Assembly: GCF_025655475.1 (NCBI RefSeq)
Contig: NZ_JAHTIK010000001.1
Location: 4,649,065 to 4,689,056 of the forward strand
Source of the DNA: Kitasatospora sp. DSM 101779
GTDB lineage: Bacteria; Actinomycetota; Actinomycetes; Streptomycetales; Streptomycetaceae
Reading direction: 5' to 3'
Length of the DNA stretch: 39,992 bases
This document shows positions 25,394 through 33,443 of the stretch, piece after piece (within the stretch, counting starts at the first letter, position 1; the number at the start of each line of letters is the position of its first letter). The translations under genes were made by a program, and so were the position numbers. The notes under the pieces were generated by a model that saw only the letters and a list, made by a program, of their open reading frames with translations, did not search any database and was not told the DNA's origin.

Positions 25394-27052
25394 TCACGCC
25401 CGTACGCAGGGGTGTCCGTCGGCGTCGAGGGCGGTGACCAGGTGGTGCTGCCAGCGGGCGTCGTCGCGGTCGGGGAAGTCCTCGCGCCAGTGGCATCCGC
25501 GGGTCTCCTCGCGGAGCGCCGCGGCGGCGACCAGGGCGGTCGCCACCAGGTGCAGGTTGGTGGCCTCCCAGGTCTCCACCCGCGGGTCGGCCGGCTTCTC
25601 CTCGGCCGCGTGCTCGCGGGCGTCGGCGGCCAGCCGGTCCAGCCCTTCGGCGGTGGCCGCCATCGAGCGGGCCGAGCGCAGCACGCCCGCACCGCGCGAC
25701 ATCAGCCGCTGGATCTCGGCGCGGGCCTCGGGGGCGAGCAGCGGCACGGCGCGGGCGCCGCGGGCCGCCGCGACGTCCACGGTGCGCTCGGGCAGGTCGC
25801 CGGCGGCGTCCCGGGCGGCCAGGTCGGCGGCGATCGCCTCGGCGAAGACCAGGCCCTCCAGCAGCGAGTTGGAGGCCAGCCGGTTGGCCCCGTGCACGCC
25901 GGTGCAGGCGACCTCGCCGCAGGCGTACAGACCGGGCACGGTGGTGCGGCCGGAGAGGTCGGTGCGGATGCCGCCGGAGGCGTAGTGGGCGGCGGGCGCG
26001 ACCGGGATCGGCTCGGTGACCGGGTCGATGCCGTGCGCCCGGCAGGAGGCGAGGATGGTCGGGAAGCGGTGCTCCCACATCTCGGCGCCGAAGTGCCGGC
26101 CGTCGAGGTACATGTGCTCGGCGCCCTGCAGCTGCATCTGCCGGGTGATCGCCTTGGCGACGATGTCGCGCGGCGCGAGTTCGGCGAGCTCGTGCTGCCC
26201 GAGCATGAACCGCACGCCGGAGGCGTCGACCAGGTGGGCGCCCTCGCCGCGGACGGCCTCGGAGACCAGCGGCTGCTGGCCCTCGGCCTCGGCGCCGAGC
26301 CAGAGCACGGTCGGGTGGAACTGGACGAACTCCAGGTCGGCGACCTCCGCGCCGGCCCGCAGGGCGAGCGCGACGCCGTCGCCGGTGGAGACCGCCGGGT
26401 TGGTGGTGGCGGAGAAGACCTGGCCCATGCCGCCGGTGGCGAGCACCACGGCGCGGGCGCGCAGGGCGCCGACGCCGTCGCGCTGGCCCTCGCCCATGAC
26501 GTGCAGGGTCAGGCCGGCGGCGTGGCCGTCGGCGTCGGTGAGCAGGTCGAGGACGAGGGCGTGCTCGATCAGCTCGATGCCGGGGTCGCTGCGGACGGCG
26601 GAGACCAGCGCGCGGGATATCTCGGCGCCGGTGGCGTCGCCGCCGGCGTGCGCGATCCGGCGGCGGTGGTGGCCGCCCTCGCGGGTGAGCAGGATCGCCC
26701 CGTCGGCGTCCCGGTCGAAGGCGGCGCCGACCGCGATGAGCCGCCGGACGGCGTCCGGTCCCTCGGTGACGAGGGTGCGCACGGCCTCCTCGTCGCACAG
26801 GCCGGCGCCGGCGACCAGGGTGTCGTCGAGGTGCTGCTCGGGGGTGTCCCCCTCGCCCAGGGCGGCGGCGATGCCGCCCTGGGCCCAGCGGGTGGAGCCG
26901 TCGTCGAGCATCGCCTTGGTGACCACGGTGGCCCGCAGGCCGGCCTTGCGGGCGTTGAGCGCGACGGTCAGGCCGGCCACGCCGGAGCCGACCACGACCA
27001 CGTCGGTGGTCGCGGTCCAGCCCGGGGCCGGGGCGGTCAGGCGGTACGGCAT
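25394..27052 (-). CDS. nadB: L-aspartate oxidase
   Basis: NadB oxidises L-aspartate to iminoaspartate with FAD, the first step of de novo NAD synthesis. The 552-residue flavoprotein has the dinucleotide motif VVGSGVAGL near residue 20. The substrate-binding REGGHHRRRIAH segment is near residue 130, and the FAD-binding SGGIRTD and CTGVHGANRLASNSLLE elements follow. The C-terminal fumarate reductase-type helical domain carries a HWREDFPD-like end. I chose the ATG at 27052 because the FAD motif begins soon after and GGAG precedes it; an in-frame ATG at 27106 would overlap panD. It lies 16 nt after the panD stop, so the pantothenate and NAD genes are one operon. Confidence 0.96.
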   Translation of the reverse strand: MPYRLTAPAPGWTATTDVVVVGSGVAGLTVALNARKAGLRATVVTKAMLDDGSTRWAQGGIAAALGEGDTPEQHLDDTLVAGAGLCDEEAVRTLVTEGPDAVRRLIAVGAAFDRDADGAILLTREGGHHRRRIAHAGGDATGAEISRALVSAVRSDPGIELIEHALVLDLLTDADGHAAGLTLHVMGEGQRDGVGALRARAVVLATGGMGQVFSATTNPAVSTGDGVALALRAGAEVADLEFVQFHPTVLWLGAEAEGQQPLVSEAVRGEGAHLVDASGVRFMLGQHELAELAPRDIVAKAITRQMQLQGAEHMYLDGRHFGAEMWEHRFPTILASCRAHGIDPVTEPIPVAPAAHYASGGIRTDLSGRTTVPGLYACGEVACTGVHGANRLASNSLLEGLVFAEAIAADLAARDAAGDLPERTVDVAAARGARAVPLLAPEARAEIQRLMSRGAGVLRSARSMAATAEGLDRLAADAREHAAEEKPADPRVETWEATNLHLVATALVAAAALREETRGCHWREDFPDRDDARWQHHLVTALDADGHPCVRA

Positions 27053-27068
27053 GGCTTCACGTGCTCCT

Positions 27069-27545
27069 TCAGCGCGCGGCGTCGGGAGTCGCGTCGCCCG
27101 CATCACGGTACGCTCCCGCGTGCGCGGACGGGGAAGCCGCCAGGTCGCCGCGGACCAGGCCGCTGCCCTCGGGGGCGTCGGCCGGGTCGCCGCCCATGCC
27201 GGTGATCCGGTTGTCGCCGTCCACGAACACCACCTTGGGCAGGTACGCCTTGGCCTCGGCGGTGTCCATCTGGCCGTACGCGATGAGGATCACCAGGTCG
27301 CCGGGGTGCACCAGGCGGGCCGCGGCACCGTTGATGCCTATGACGCCGGAGCCGCGCGGGCCCGCGATGGTGTAGGTCTCCAGCCGGGCGCCGTTGTTGA
27401 TGTCGACGATGTGGACGAGCTCGCCGGGGAGCAGGTCCGCGGCGTCGAGCAGGTCCTCGTCGACGGTGACGGAGCCGACGTAGTGCAGGTCGGCCTGGGT
27501 CACCGTGGCCCGGTGGATCTTGGACTTGAGCATGGTGCGGAGCAT
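27069..27545 (-). CDS. panD: Aspartate 1-decarboxylase
   Basis: PanD makes beta-alanine from aspartate. The 158-residue proenzyme has the self-cleavage site at Gly24-Ser25 in HYVGSVT, which creates the pyruvoyl cofactor. The active-site lysine and the NNGxRxxTY segment follow. The last 35 residues or so, after the conserved core, are Gly/Ala/Asp-rich and likely disordered, as in other actinobacterial PanD. AGGAGG precedes the ATG. It starts 80 nt after panC and is followed after 16 nt by nadB. PanD and NadB compete for the same substrate, aspartate, so their co-expression is notable. Confidence 0.97.
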   Translation of the reverse strand: MLRTMLKSKIHRATVTQADLHYVGSVTVDEDLLDAADLLPGELVHIVDINNGARLETYTIAGPRGSGVIGINGAAARLVHPGDLVILIAYGQMDTAEAKAYLPKVVFVDGDNRITGMGGDPADAPEGSGLVRGDLAASPSAHAGAYRDAGDATPDAAR

Positions 27546-27625
27546 CTGGTCACGCCTCCTGGTGGGACCCCCGGCCGGGCCGGGGGAGAGTGCATGCCTT
27601 ACGGGGGTCGAACGCGGGTGGTGCT

Positions 27626-28516
27626 CTACCGGACGATGACGCCGACGTTGTCGATCAGGCGGGCGGGGCCCACCTTGGCGGCCACGGCCAGTACGGCCTC
27701 GCCCGTGAAGCCGTCCGGCACCTCGGTGAAGGAGTCCGGGTCGATCAGGGCGAGGTAGTCGGGGGTGACACCGTCGGCGCCGTCGAGGACGGCGGCGGCG
27801 GCCTCGCGGACCGCCTTCGCGCCCTGCGCGCCCGCGTCGCGGCCGGCGAACAGCGCCTCGGACAGCGCCAGTGCCTGCACGCGCTCGGTGTCGGAGAGGA
27901 AGCGGTTGCGGGAGGAGAGCGCCAGCCCGTCCTCCTCGCGGACGGTCGGGACGCCGACGATCTCCACGTCGAAGTCCAGGTCGGCGACCATGCGGCGGAC
28001 GATCGCCAGCTGCTGGGCGTCCTTCTCGCCGAAGAAGGCGAAGTCCGGGTCGGTGATGTGCAGCAGCTTGGCGACGACGGTCAGCATGCCGTCGAAGTGG
28101 CCGGGGCGGGACGCGCCCTCGAAGCCGTCGCCCATCGGCCCGGCGGAGAGCCGGACCAGCGGCTCGCCGTTGGGGTACATCTCCTCGACGGTCGGGGCGA
28201 AGACCACGTCGGCGCCGGCCTCCCGGGCGACCTCCAGGTCGGCGTCCAGCGTGCGCGGGTAGCGGTCCAGGTCCTCGCCGGCGCCGAACTGCAGCGGGTT
28301 GACGAAGACCGTCACGGCCACCCGGCCGTCCCGGCCGACCTGGCGGCGGGCGGCGCGGATCAGCGCGGCGTGGCCGGCGTGCAGCGCGCCCATGGTCATC
28401 ACCACGGCGTTGTCCACCGGCTGGTCGTCGGGCCAGAACGCGGCCTCGAACTCCTCCACCGTGCGGGTGAGCGCGGTGGTGCGGGGGGCCTTCGCCGGCT
28501 GCTTGCCGCGTGCCAT
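27626..28516 (-). CDS. panC: Pantothenate synthetase
   Basis: PanC joins pantoate and beta-alanine using ATP. The 296-residue protein carries the HIGH-like motif HAGH (residues 46-49), the substrate-binding VFVNPLQFG with EDLDRYPRT, the FFGEKDAQQL element, and the KMSKS-equivalent LSSRN. Its ATG overlaps the TGA stop of the upstream DUF2520 gene by one base (TGATG), which implies translational coupling. Beta-alanine is supplied by the next gene, panD. No panB (ketopantoate synthesis) lies in the window. Confidence 0.96.
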   Translation of the reverse strand: MARGKQPAKAPRTTALTRTVEEFEAAFWPDDQPVDNAVVMTMGALHAGHAALIRAARRQVGRDGRVAVTVFVNPLQFGAGEDLDRYPRTLDADLEVAREAGADVVFAPTVEEMYPNGEPLVRLSAGPMGDGFEGASRPGHFDGMLTVVAKLLHITDPDFAFFGEKDAQQLAIVRRMVADLDFDVEIVGVPTVREEDGLALSSRNRFLSDTERVQALALSEALFAGRDAGAQGAKAVREAAAAVLDGADGVTPDYLALIDPDSFTEVPDGFTGEAVLAVAAKVGPARLIDNVGVIVR

Positions 28517-29463
28517 CAGGGGGTCTCCTCGTCCAGTACGTCCAGCAGCGCAGCCGCCGCCTCTTCCTTGAGCGATCCGCCGCGGACCGCCCGCTGTGCG
28601 GTGGCCCGGGCCATCGCACGGTACGCCTGCCCGATGTCCGGGGACACCGTCCGCAGCTGCTGCAGGTGCCGGCGGAGCGTCCCGGCGTCGCCGCGGGCGA
28701 CCGGCCCGGTCAGTGCGGCGTCGCCGGAGCGCAGCGCGTTGTCCAGGGCCGCGCCGAGCAGCGGGCCGAGCAGCTGACCCGGCTCGGCGACGCCGGCTCC
28801 GCGCAGCAGCTCCATCGCCTGCGCGACCAGGGTGACCAGGTGGTTCGCGCCGTGCGCGAGGGCCGTGTGGTAGAGCGGGCGGACCTCCTCGGGCACCCAC
28901 TCGGGCTCGCCGCCCATCTCCACGACCAGCGCCTCGGCGACCGGGCGCAGCTCCTCGGGGGCGGTCACCCCGAACGGGCAGCCGGCCAGCCGGGCCAGGT
29001 CCACCGAGGTGCCGGTGAAGGTCATCGCCGGATGCAGGGCCAGCGGCAGGGCGCCCGCCCGGGCGGCGGGCTCCAGCACCGCCACGCCGTGCGCGCCGGA
29101 GGTGTGCACCACGATCTGGCCCGGGCGGATCGAGCCGGTCGCGGCCAGTCCGGCGGCGAGGTCGGCGAGTGCGTCGTCGGGGACGGTCAGCAGCACCAGG
29201 TCGGCGGCGGCCAGCACCTGCGGCGGGGTCACCAGCCGCACGCCGGGCAGCAGCGCCTCGGCGCGGCGCCGGGAGGCCGCGGACACCCCGGAGGCGGCGA
29301 CCACCTTGTGGCCCGCCAGCTGCAGTGCGGCGCCCAGCGCGGGGCCGACCCGGCCGGTGCCGACCACGCCGACGGCGAGCCGGGCGGGCCGGTTCTCCGG
29401 GTCCAGCGGATCGCCGAAGGGGTCGGTCGGCCCGAGGGCCGGGGCATTGTCGGACGCGCTCAC
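28516..29463 (-). CDS. Rossmann-fold DUF2520 oxidoreductase, candidate ketopantoate reductase
   Basis: The 315-residue protein has an N-terminal Rossmann domain with the NAD(P)-binding GVVGTGRVGPALG, VLLTVPDDAL and the sugar/phosphate-side HTSGAHG. A helical C-terminal DUF2520 domain holds 'LYHTALAHGANHLVTLV'. It looks like the F420/NADP oxidoreductase and ketopantoate reductase superfamily. It is the first gene of the pantothenate operon, overlapping panC, and no panE is nearby. I infer that it supplies pantoate by reducing ketopantoate; this is not proven by the sequence. I chose the GTG at 29463, which follows GAGGG, over ATGs at 29526 and 29547 that would add a segment with no coding character. 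Confidence 0.8.
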   Translation of the reverse strand: MSASDNAPALGPTDPFGDPLDPENRPARLAVGVVGTGRVGPALGAALQLAGHKVVAASGVSAASRRRAEALLPGVRLVTPPQVLAAADLVLLTVPDDALADLAAGLAATGSIRPGQIVVHTSGAHGVAVLEPAARAGALPLALHPAMTFTGTSVDLARLAGCPFGVTAPEELRPVAEALVVEMGGEPEWVPEEVRPLYHTALAHGANHLVTLVAQAMELLRGAGVAEPGQLLGPLLGAALDNALRSGDAALTGPVARGDAGTLRRHLQQLRTVSPDIGQAYRAMARATAQRAVRGGSLKEEAAAALLDVLDEETP

Positions 29464-29667
29464 CGCTCGGCCCTCGTCATTGCTTCCCGTTCCAGTCCTG
29501 TGCAGGTACCAGACGTACCGCTCCATCGTACGGGGCGGCCGGTGCACCCCTGCCGCGCGGGGCCGGGCCGCCGGATCTCCACGGATTCTTCACGACACGC
29601 CCGGCGACCCGCACGCTACGGCCGGGTAACTTGGCGCAGTCCGAGCCCCGGGACCCCGAGGGAGACC
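29464..29667. promoter_or_regulatory. Divergent control region, cofactor operon and conservon
   Basis: Leftward there is a TACGAT -10-like hexamer at about 29522-29527. A 7-codon open frame, ATG ACG AGG to TGA, overlaps the GTG of the DUF2520 gene. Rightward there is TAACTT at 29627-29632, followed by a leader of about 35 nt and GAGGGAGACC before the kinase ATG. No clear -35 on either side. Confidence 0.35.
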
Positions 29668-31819
29668 ATGCCCAGACGCCTCGGCCTTGCCCGTCCGCGC
29701 AAACCCCGCACCATCCGCACCAGGATCATCGCCCTGGTGCTGATCCCCGTCGTCGCCCTGGTCGGTCTGTGGACCTTCGCCATGGTCTCGATGACCGGCG
29801 ACCTGCGCGCCCTCGTCCGCCTCAAGGACGCCTACCAGTACTTCGGCAGCCCGGTGGACACCGCCGTCGGCCAGATCCAGATCGAGCGCCGGCTGGCCGC
29901 CGAGTACCTGGGATCCGGCGGCGACCCCGCCGCCCTCGCCGCCTACACCGCACAGGAACGGGCCACCGACGAGAAGGTCCGCGCCATGCGGACCGCCGCC
30001 GAGAACCCCGACCGGCAGGACGAGCTCACCGCCGAACAGCGCGACACGCTCACCGCGATGCTCACCGCCACCGACGGCCTCGCCCTGCTCCGCCAGGCCG
30101 TCATCACCCGCTCCCTCGGCTGGGACACCGCGGTCGAGCGGTACACCGCCGCCGTCGAGCCCTCCTTCGCCGTGGAGTCCGCGCTCACCGCCCTGCAGGC
30201 CGGCCGGCTCGCCCGCGAGGCCCAGGTGGTCGTCGAACTCGTCCGGGTGCGCGAGTTCGTCTCCCGCGAGGACGCCCTCGGCTCCGGCGCCCGGGCCGCC
30301 GGGTCCTTCACCCCCGCCCAGTTCCGCGCCTTCGCCGCCGTCGTCGAGGACCGCCGGGTCTTCCAGCGCACCTACGTCGCCGCACTGCCCGCGGACTCCC
30401 GGGCCGGCTTCGAGACCTTCGCCGCCGACCCGCGCTACACCGCCCTGACCGCCGCCGAGGACGGCGTGCTGGAGGCCGGTGCCGATGGCGCCGGCCGCGC
30501 CGTCGACCGGAACGGCTGGCGCACCACCATGGACCCGGTCGTCCACCGCTACATGGAGCTGTGCAAGGACGCCGCCCTCAACTCCGCCGCCCGCGGCCGC
30601 GCCTACGCCGGCGACCAGCTGCTGAAGGCCGGCCTCGCCGGCGGCGCCGGCCTGCTCGCCGTGGTGTTCTCCGTCTGGTACTCGGTGCGCACCGGCCGCC
30701 GGATCACCCGCCGCCTCACCCGGCTGCGGGTCGCCGCCGACCGGCTGGCCAACCGCCAGCTGCCGGACGTCGTCCGCCGCCTGGCCGCCGGCGAGACCGT
30801 CGACGTGGAGCGGGCCGCACCGGTGCTCGCCTTCGCCGCGGGCGAGCACGACGACGAGATCGGCGACCTGGGCCGGGCCCTCAACCACGCCCGCCGCGCC
30901 GCCGTCGAGGCCGCCGTCGAACAGGCCCGGCTGCGGGCCGGCATCTCCGGCGTCTTCGTCAACATCGCCCGCCGCAGCCAGGCCCTGATCCACCGCCAGC
31001 TCAAGCAGCTGGACGCCATGGAACGCCGCGCCACCGACCCCGACGAGCTCGCCGACCTGTTCCGGGTCGACCACCTCGCCACCCGGATGCGCCGCCACGC
31101 CGAGGGCCTGATCATCCTCTCCGGCGCCGCCCCCGGCCGGCGCTGGCGCAAACCCGTCCCGCTGGTCGAGGTGGTCGGCTCGGCGGTCGGCGCCGTCGAG
31201 GAGTACGAGCGGGTGGTCGTCCCGCCGATGCCGCAGGTCTTCGTCTCCGGCGCGGCCGTCGCCGACCTCGCCCACCTGGTCGCCGAGCTCATCGAGAACG
31301 CCACCGCCTTCTCGCCCCCGCACACCCAGGTCACCATGCGGGCCGGCGAGGCCGCCCACGGCTGCGTGCTGGAGATCGACGACCGCGGCCTCGGTATGGA
31401 CGAGGACGAACTCGCCGCCGCCAACCGCACCCTCGCCGAACCCCAGGAGTTCGACCCCACCCGCACCGAGCAGCTCGGCCTCTTCGTCGCCGGCCGGCTC
31501 GCCCGCCGGCACGGCATCGAGGTGGCGCTGCGCCGCTCCCCGTACGGCGGCACCACCGCGGTGGTGCTGCTGCCGAAGGCCGTCCTCGCCGAGCCGCCCG
31601 AGCCCGCGCCGCGGCCCGTCCCGGTGCCCGAGGCCCCGGCCCCGGCTGCAGACCCCGCCGCCCGCGGACGACGCCCCCGCCGACCCGCCCGCCGGGACCC
31701 CCGAGATCTCGGCCGAGCAGATGGGCGCCGTCTTCGGCGCGTTCCAGCGCGGGCTGGACCGCGGCCGCGGCCGCGGCACCGACGCCCGCACCCCGCACCA
31801 CCCGGAGGACGAACGATGA
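29668..31819 (+). CDS. cvnA: Conservon A: sensor kinase-like protein with nitrate/nitrite-sensing domain (apparent frameshift)
   Basis: This is a two-helix membrane sensor. TM1 is at about 21-40, an extracellular helical NIT-type domain spans 45-310, TM2 is at about 312-334, and HAMP follows. A CvnA-specific coupling helix (DHLATRMRRHAEGLIILSG) precedes a HATPase_c domain with the N-box LIENATAFSPP (about 542) and DDRGLGM (about 571). There is no clear H-box, as in other CvnA proteins. The reading frame stays open past the end of the domain into an Arg-rich run and then into the next gene. In the +1 frame the expected C-terminus appears from about 31657 (PADDAPADPP..., EISAEQMGAVFGAFQRG) and stops at 31819, overlapping the next ATG as ATGA. 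One extra C in CCCC (31653-31656) explains both frames. Either an assembly error or a real frameshift. Confidence 0.85.
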
Positions 31820-32259
31820 GCACGCCCGACACCACCGAGCAGGCCGGCGGCGGCCTGGACTGGCTGCTGGAGGACCTGGTCGACCGCGCCGAGCACGTCC
31901 GCCAGGCCGTGCTGCTCTCCTCCGACGGCCTGCCCACCGCGGCCTCCGCCGGGCTGAGCACCGAGGACGCGGACCACCTCGCCGCGGTCTGCTCCGGCTT
32001 CCACAGCCTCGCCCGCGGCGTCGGCAGCCGCTTCGAGGCGGGCGGCGTCCGGCAGACCATGGTGATGCTGGAGGACGCCTTCCTGTTCGTCTCCCCGGCC
32101 GGCGAGGGCAGCTGCCTGGCCGTGCTGTGCGGGCCACAGGCGGACGTCGGCCAGATCGCCTACGAGATGCAGATGCTCGTCCGGCGGGTCGGCCGCCACC
32201 TGTCCACCCCGGCCCGGTCCGACGCCGACCCGGCGGCCGACGGACGGGCGGCCACATGA
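31816..32259 (+). CDS. cvnB: Conservon B: roadblock/LC7 domain protein
   Basis: The 147-residue protein is built of one roadblock/LC7 domain (residues about 14-125: LDWLLEDLVDRAEHVRQAVLLSSDGLP, then LARGVGSRFEAGGVRQTMV and FVSPAGEGSCLAVL). In conservons this protein joins the sensor kinase-like protein, the DUF742 protein and a Ras-like GTPase into a membrane-associated complex resembling eukaryotic G-protein systems (established for S. coelicolor Cvn9). Its start overlaps the conservon A stop as ATGA and its stop overlaps the C gene as ATGA, so translation is coupled on both sides. Confidence 0.93.
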   Translation: MSTPDTTEQAGGGLDWLLEDLVDRAEHVRQAVLLSSDGLPTAASAGLSTEDADHLAAVCSGFHSLARGVGSRFEAGGVRQTMVMLEDAFLFVSPAGEGSCLAVLCGPQADVGQIAYEMQMLVRRVGRHLSTPARSDADPAADGRAAT

Positions 32260-32624
32260 GCGGGCACTGGTACGACGACGAGGCCGGCCCGATGGTCCGG
32301 CCGTTCACCCTGACCGGCGGGCGCACCCGCTCCACCGAGGGCGAGCGCTACGACCTGCTGGCCGCGGTGTCGGCGGTGCCGGACGCCGAGCCCGCCGCCC
32401 ACCTGGACCACGCCCGCAGCGCCCTGCTGGACCGGATCAGGGCCCGGGCCTGCCCGCTGGCCGAGCTGGCCGCCGACGCCGACCTGCCGATCGGCGCCCT
32501 GCGGGTGCTGCTCGGAGACCTCGTGCAGGCCGGACTCGTCCGGGTCGGCCAGGGCGCCGCCCAGGCCGGCAGGCCGGACGTCCGCCTGCTCCGCGAAGTG
32601 ATCCAGGGCCTGCGGCGGCTCTGA
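32256..32624 (+). CDS. cvnC: Conservon C: DUF742 protein
   Basis: The 122-residue protein has the DUF742 pattern: VRPFTLTGGRTRS near the N-terminus, a variable middle, and a C-terminal winged-helix-like segment (CPLAELAADADLPIGALRVLLGDLVQAGLVRV). The family accompanies roadblock proteins in conservons and may bind DNA or the GTPase. In a full conservon the next gene is a Ras-like GTPase (CvnD). Here a hairpin and a convergent response regulator follow, so the GTPase is absent from this locus. Confidence 0.92.
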   Translation: MSGHWYDDEAGPMVRPFTLTGGRTRSTEGERYDLLAAVSAVPDAEPAAHLDHARSALLDRIRARACPLAELAADADLPIGALRVLLGDLVQAGLVRVGQGAAQAGRPDVRLLREVIQGLRRL

Positions 32625-32634
32625 GCCGGCGGGG

Positions 32635-32680
32635 CCGGGGGCCCCCGGGGGCGTCGGGCCACCATCGGCGGCGACCCCCG
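32635..32680. terminator. Hairpins between cvnC and the response regulator gene
   Basis: There is a palindrome CCGGGGGCCCCCGG at 32635-32648, and a longer imperfect stem at 32646-32656 with 32669-32680 (one bulged A and one G-T). They lie between two convergent stops (32624 and 32704) and probably serve both. Confidence 0.65.
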
Positions 32681-32703
32681 CGCCCCTGGTACGAACCCCC
32701 GGG

Positions 32704-33393
32704 TCAGTCCGCGGCGCCGGCGCGGACCAAGCCGTTCTCGTAGGCCAGCACCACGGCCTGGACGCGGTCGCGCAGGCCCAGCTTGGCCAGGATCCGGCCG
32801 ACGTGCGTCTTCACGGTGGCCTCCGACAGGGTCAGCCGTGCGGCGATCTCGCTGTTCGACAGGCCCTGGGCCACCAGCAGGAACACCTCCCGCTCGCGGT
32901 CGGTGAGCGGCTCCAGCACCGGCGAGCCCGGCGCGGTCGACGGCGTCGGCAGCACCTGCGCGAATCGGTCGATCATGCGGCGGGTGGTGGTCGGCGCGAC
33001 CACCGCGTCGCCGCCGTGCACCGCGCGGATCGCCGCGACCAGCTCCGTCGGCGGGACGTCCTTCAGCAGGAAGCCGCTCGCCCCGGCCTTCAGTGCGGCG
33101 AAGGCGTACTCGTCCAGGTCGAAGGTGGTCAGGATGAGCACGTGCGGCGCGCCCGGCAGCGGCGTGCCGGACTCGTCCAGGCAGATCCGCCGGGTGGCCT
33201 GGACGCCGTCCATGCGGGGCATCCGGACGTCCATCAGCACCACGTCGACCTCCGCCGTGGCGAGCAGCTCCAGCGCCTGCGCGCCGTCGCCCGCCTCGGC
33301 GGCGATCTCGATGTCGCCCTGCGACTGCAGGACCATCCGGAAGCCCGTACGCAGCAGCTCCTGGTCGTCCACGAGCATCACGCGGATGGTCAC
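32704..33393 (-). CDS. NarL/FixJ-type response regulator
   Basis: The 229-residue protein has an N-terminal receiver with acidic pocket Asp9/Asp10 and phospho-acceptor Asp55 in LMDVRMPRMDG; the usual conserved Lys is in LLKD. A linker of about 20 residues leads to a C-terminal LuxR-type helix-turn-helix (LTDREREVFLLVAQGLSNSEIA...TVKTHV). The GTG start follows AAGGAG. It is encoded 50 nt after the kinase gene and is the second gene of the pair. Its targets are unknown; the neighbouring methyltransferase-nuoD unit is one candidate by position only. Confidence 0.95.
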   Translation of the reverse strand: MTIRVMLVDDQELLRTGFRMVLQSQGDIEIAAEAGDGAQALELLATAEVDVVLMDVRMPRMDGVQATRRICLDESGTPLPGAPHVLILTTFDLDEYAFAALKAGASGFLLKDVPPTELVAAIRAVHGGDAVVAPTTTRRMIDRFAQVLPTPSTAPGSPVLEPLTDREREVFLLVAQGLSNSEIAARLTLSEATVKTHVGRILAKLGLRDRVQAVVLAYENGLVRAGAAD

Positions 33394-33443
33394 GGTCGGT
33401 TCTCCTTCACCTGGGCGTTCACCTGAGCGGTCCGGCCCCGGCC

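Noticed and set aside
29668..32259. Native kinase-roadblock fusion protein
   Set aside because: The bridge is out-of-frame Arg-rich sequence, while the +1 frame gives the known CvnA-type C-terminus and an ATGA overlap; a one-base error or mutation is simpler.
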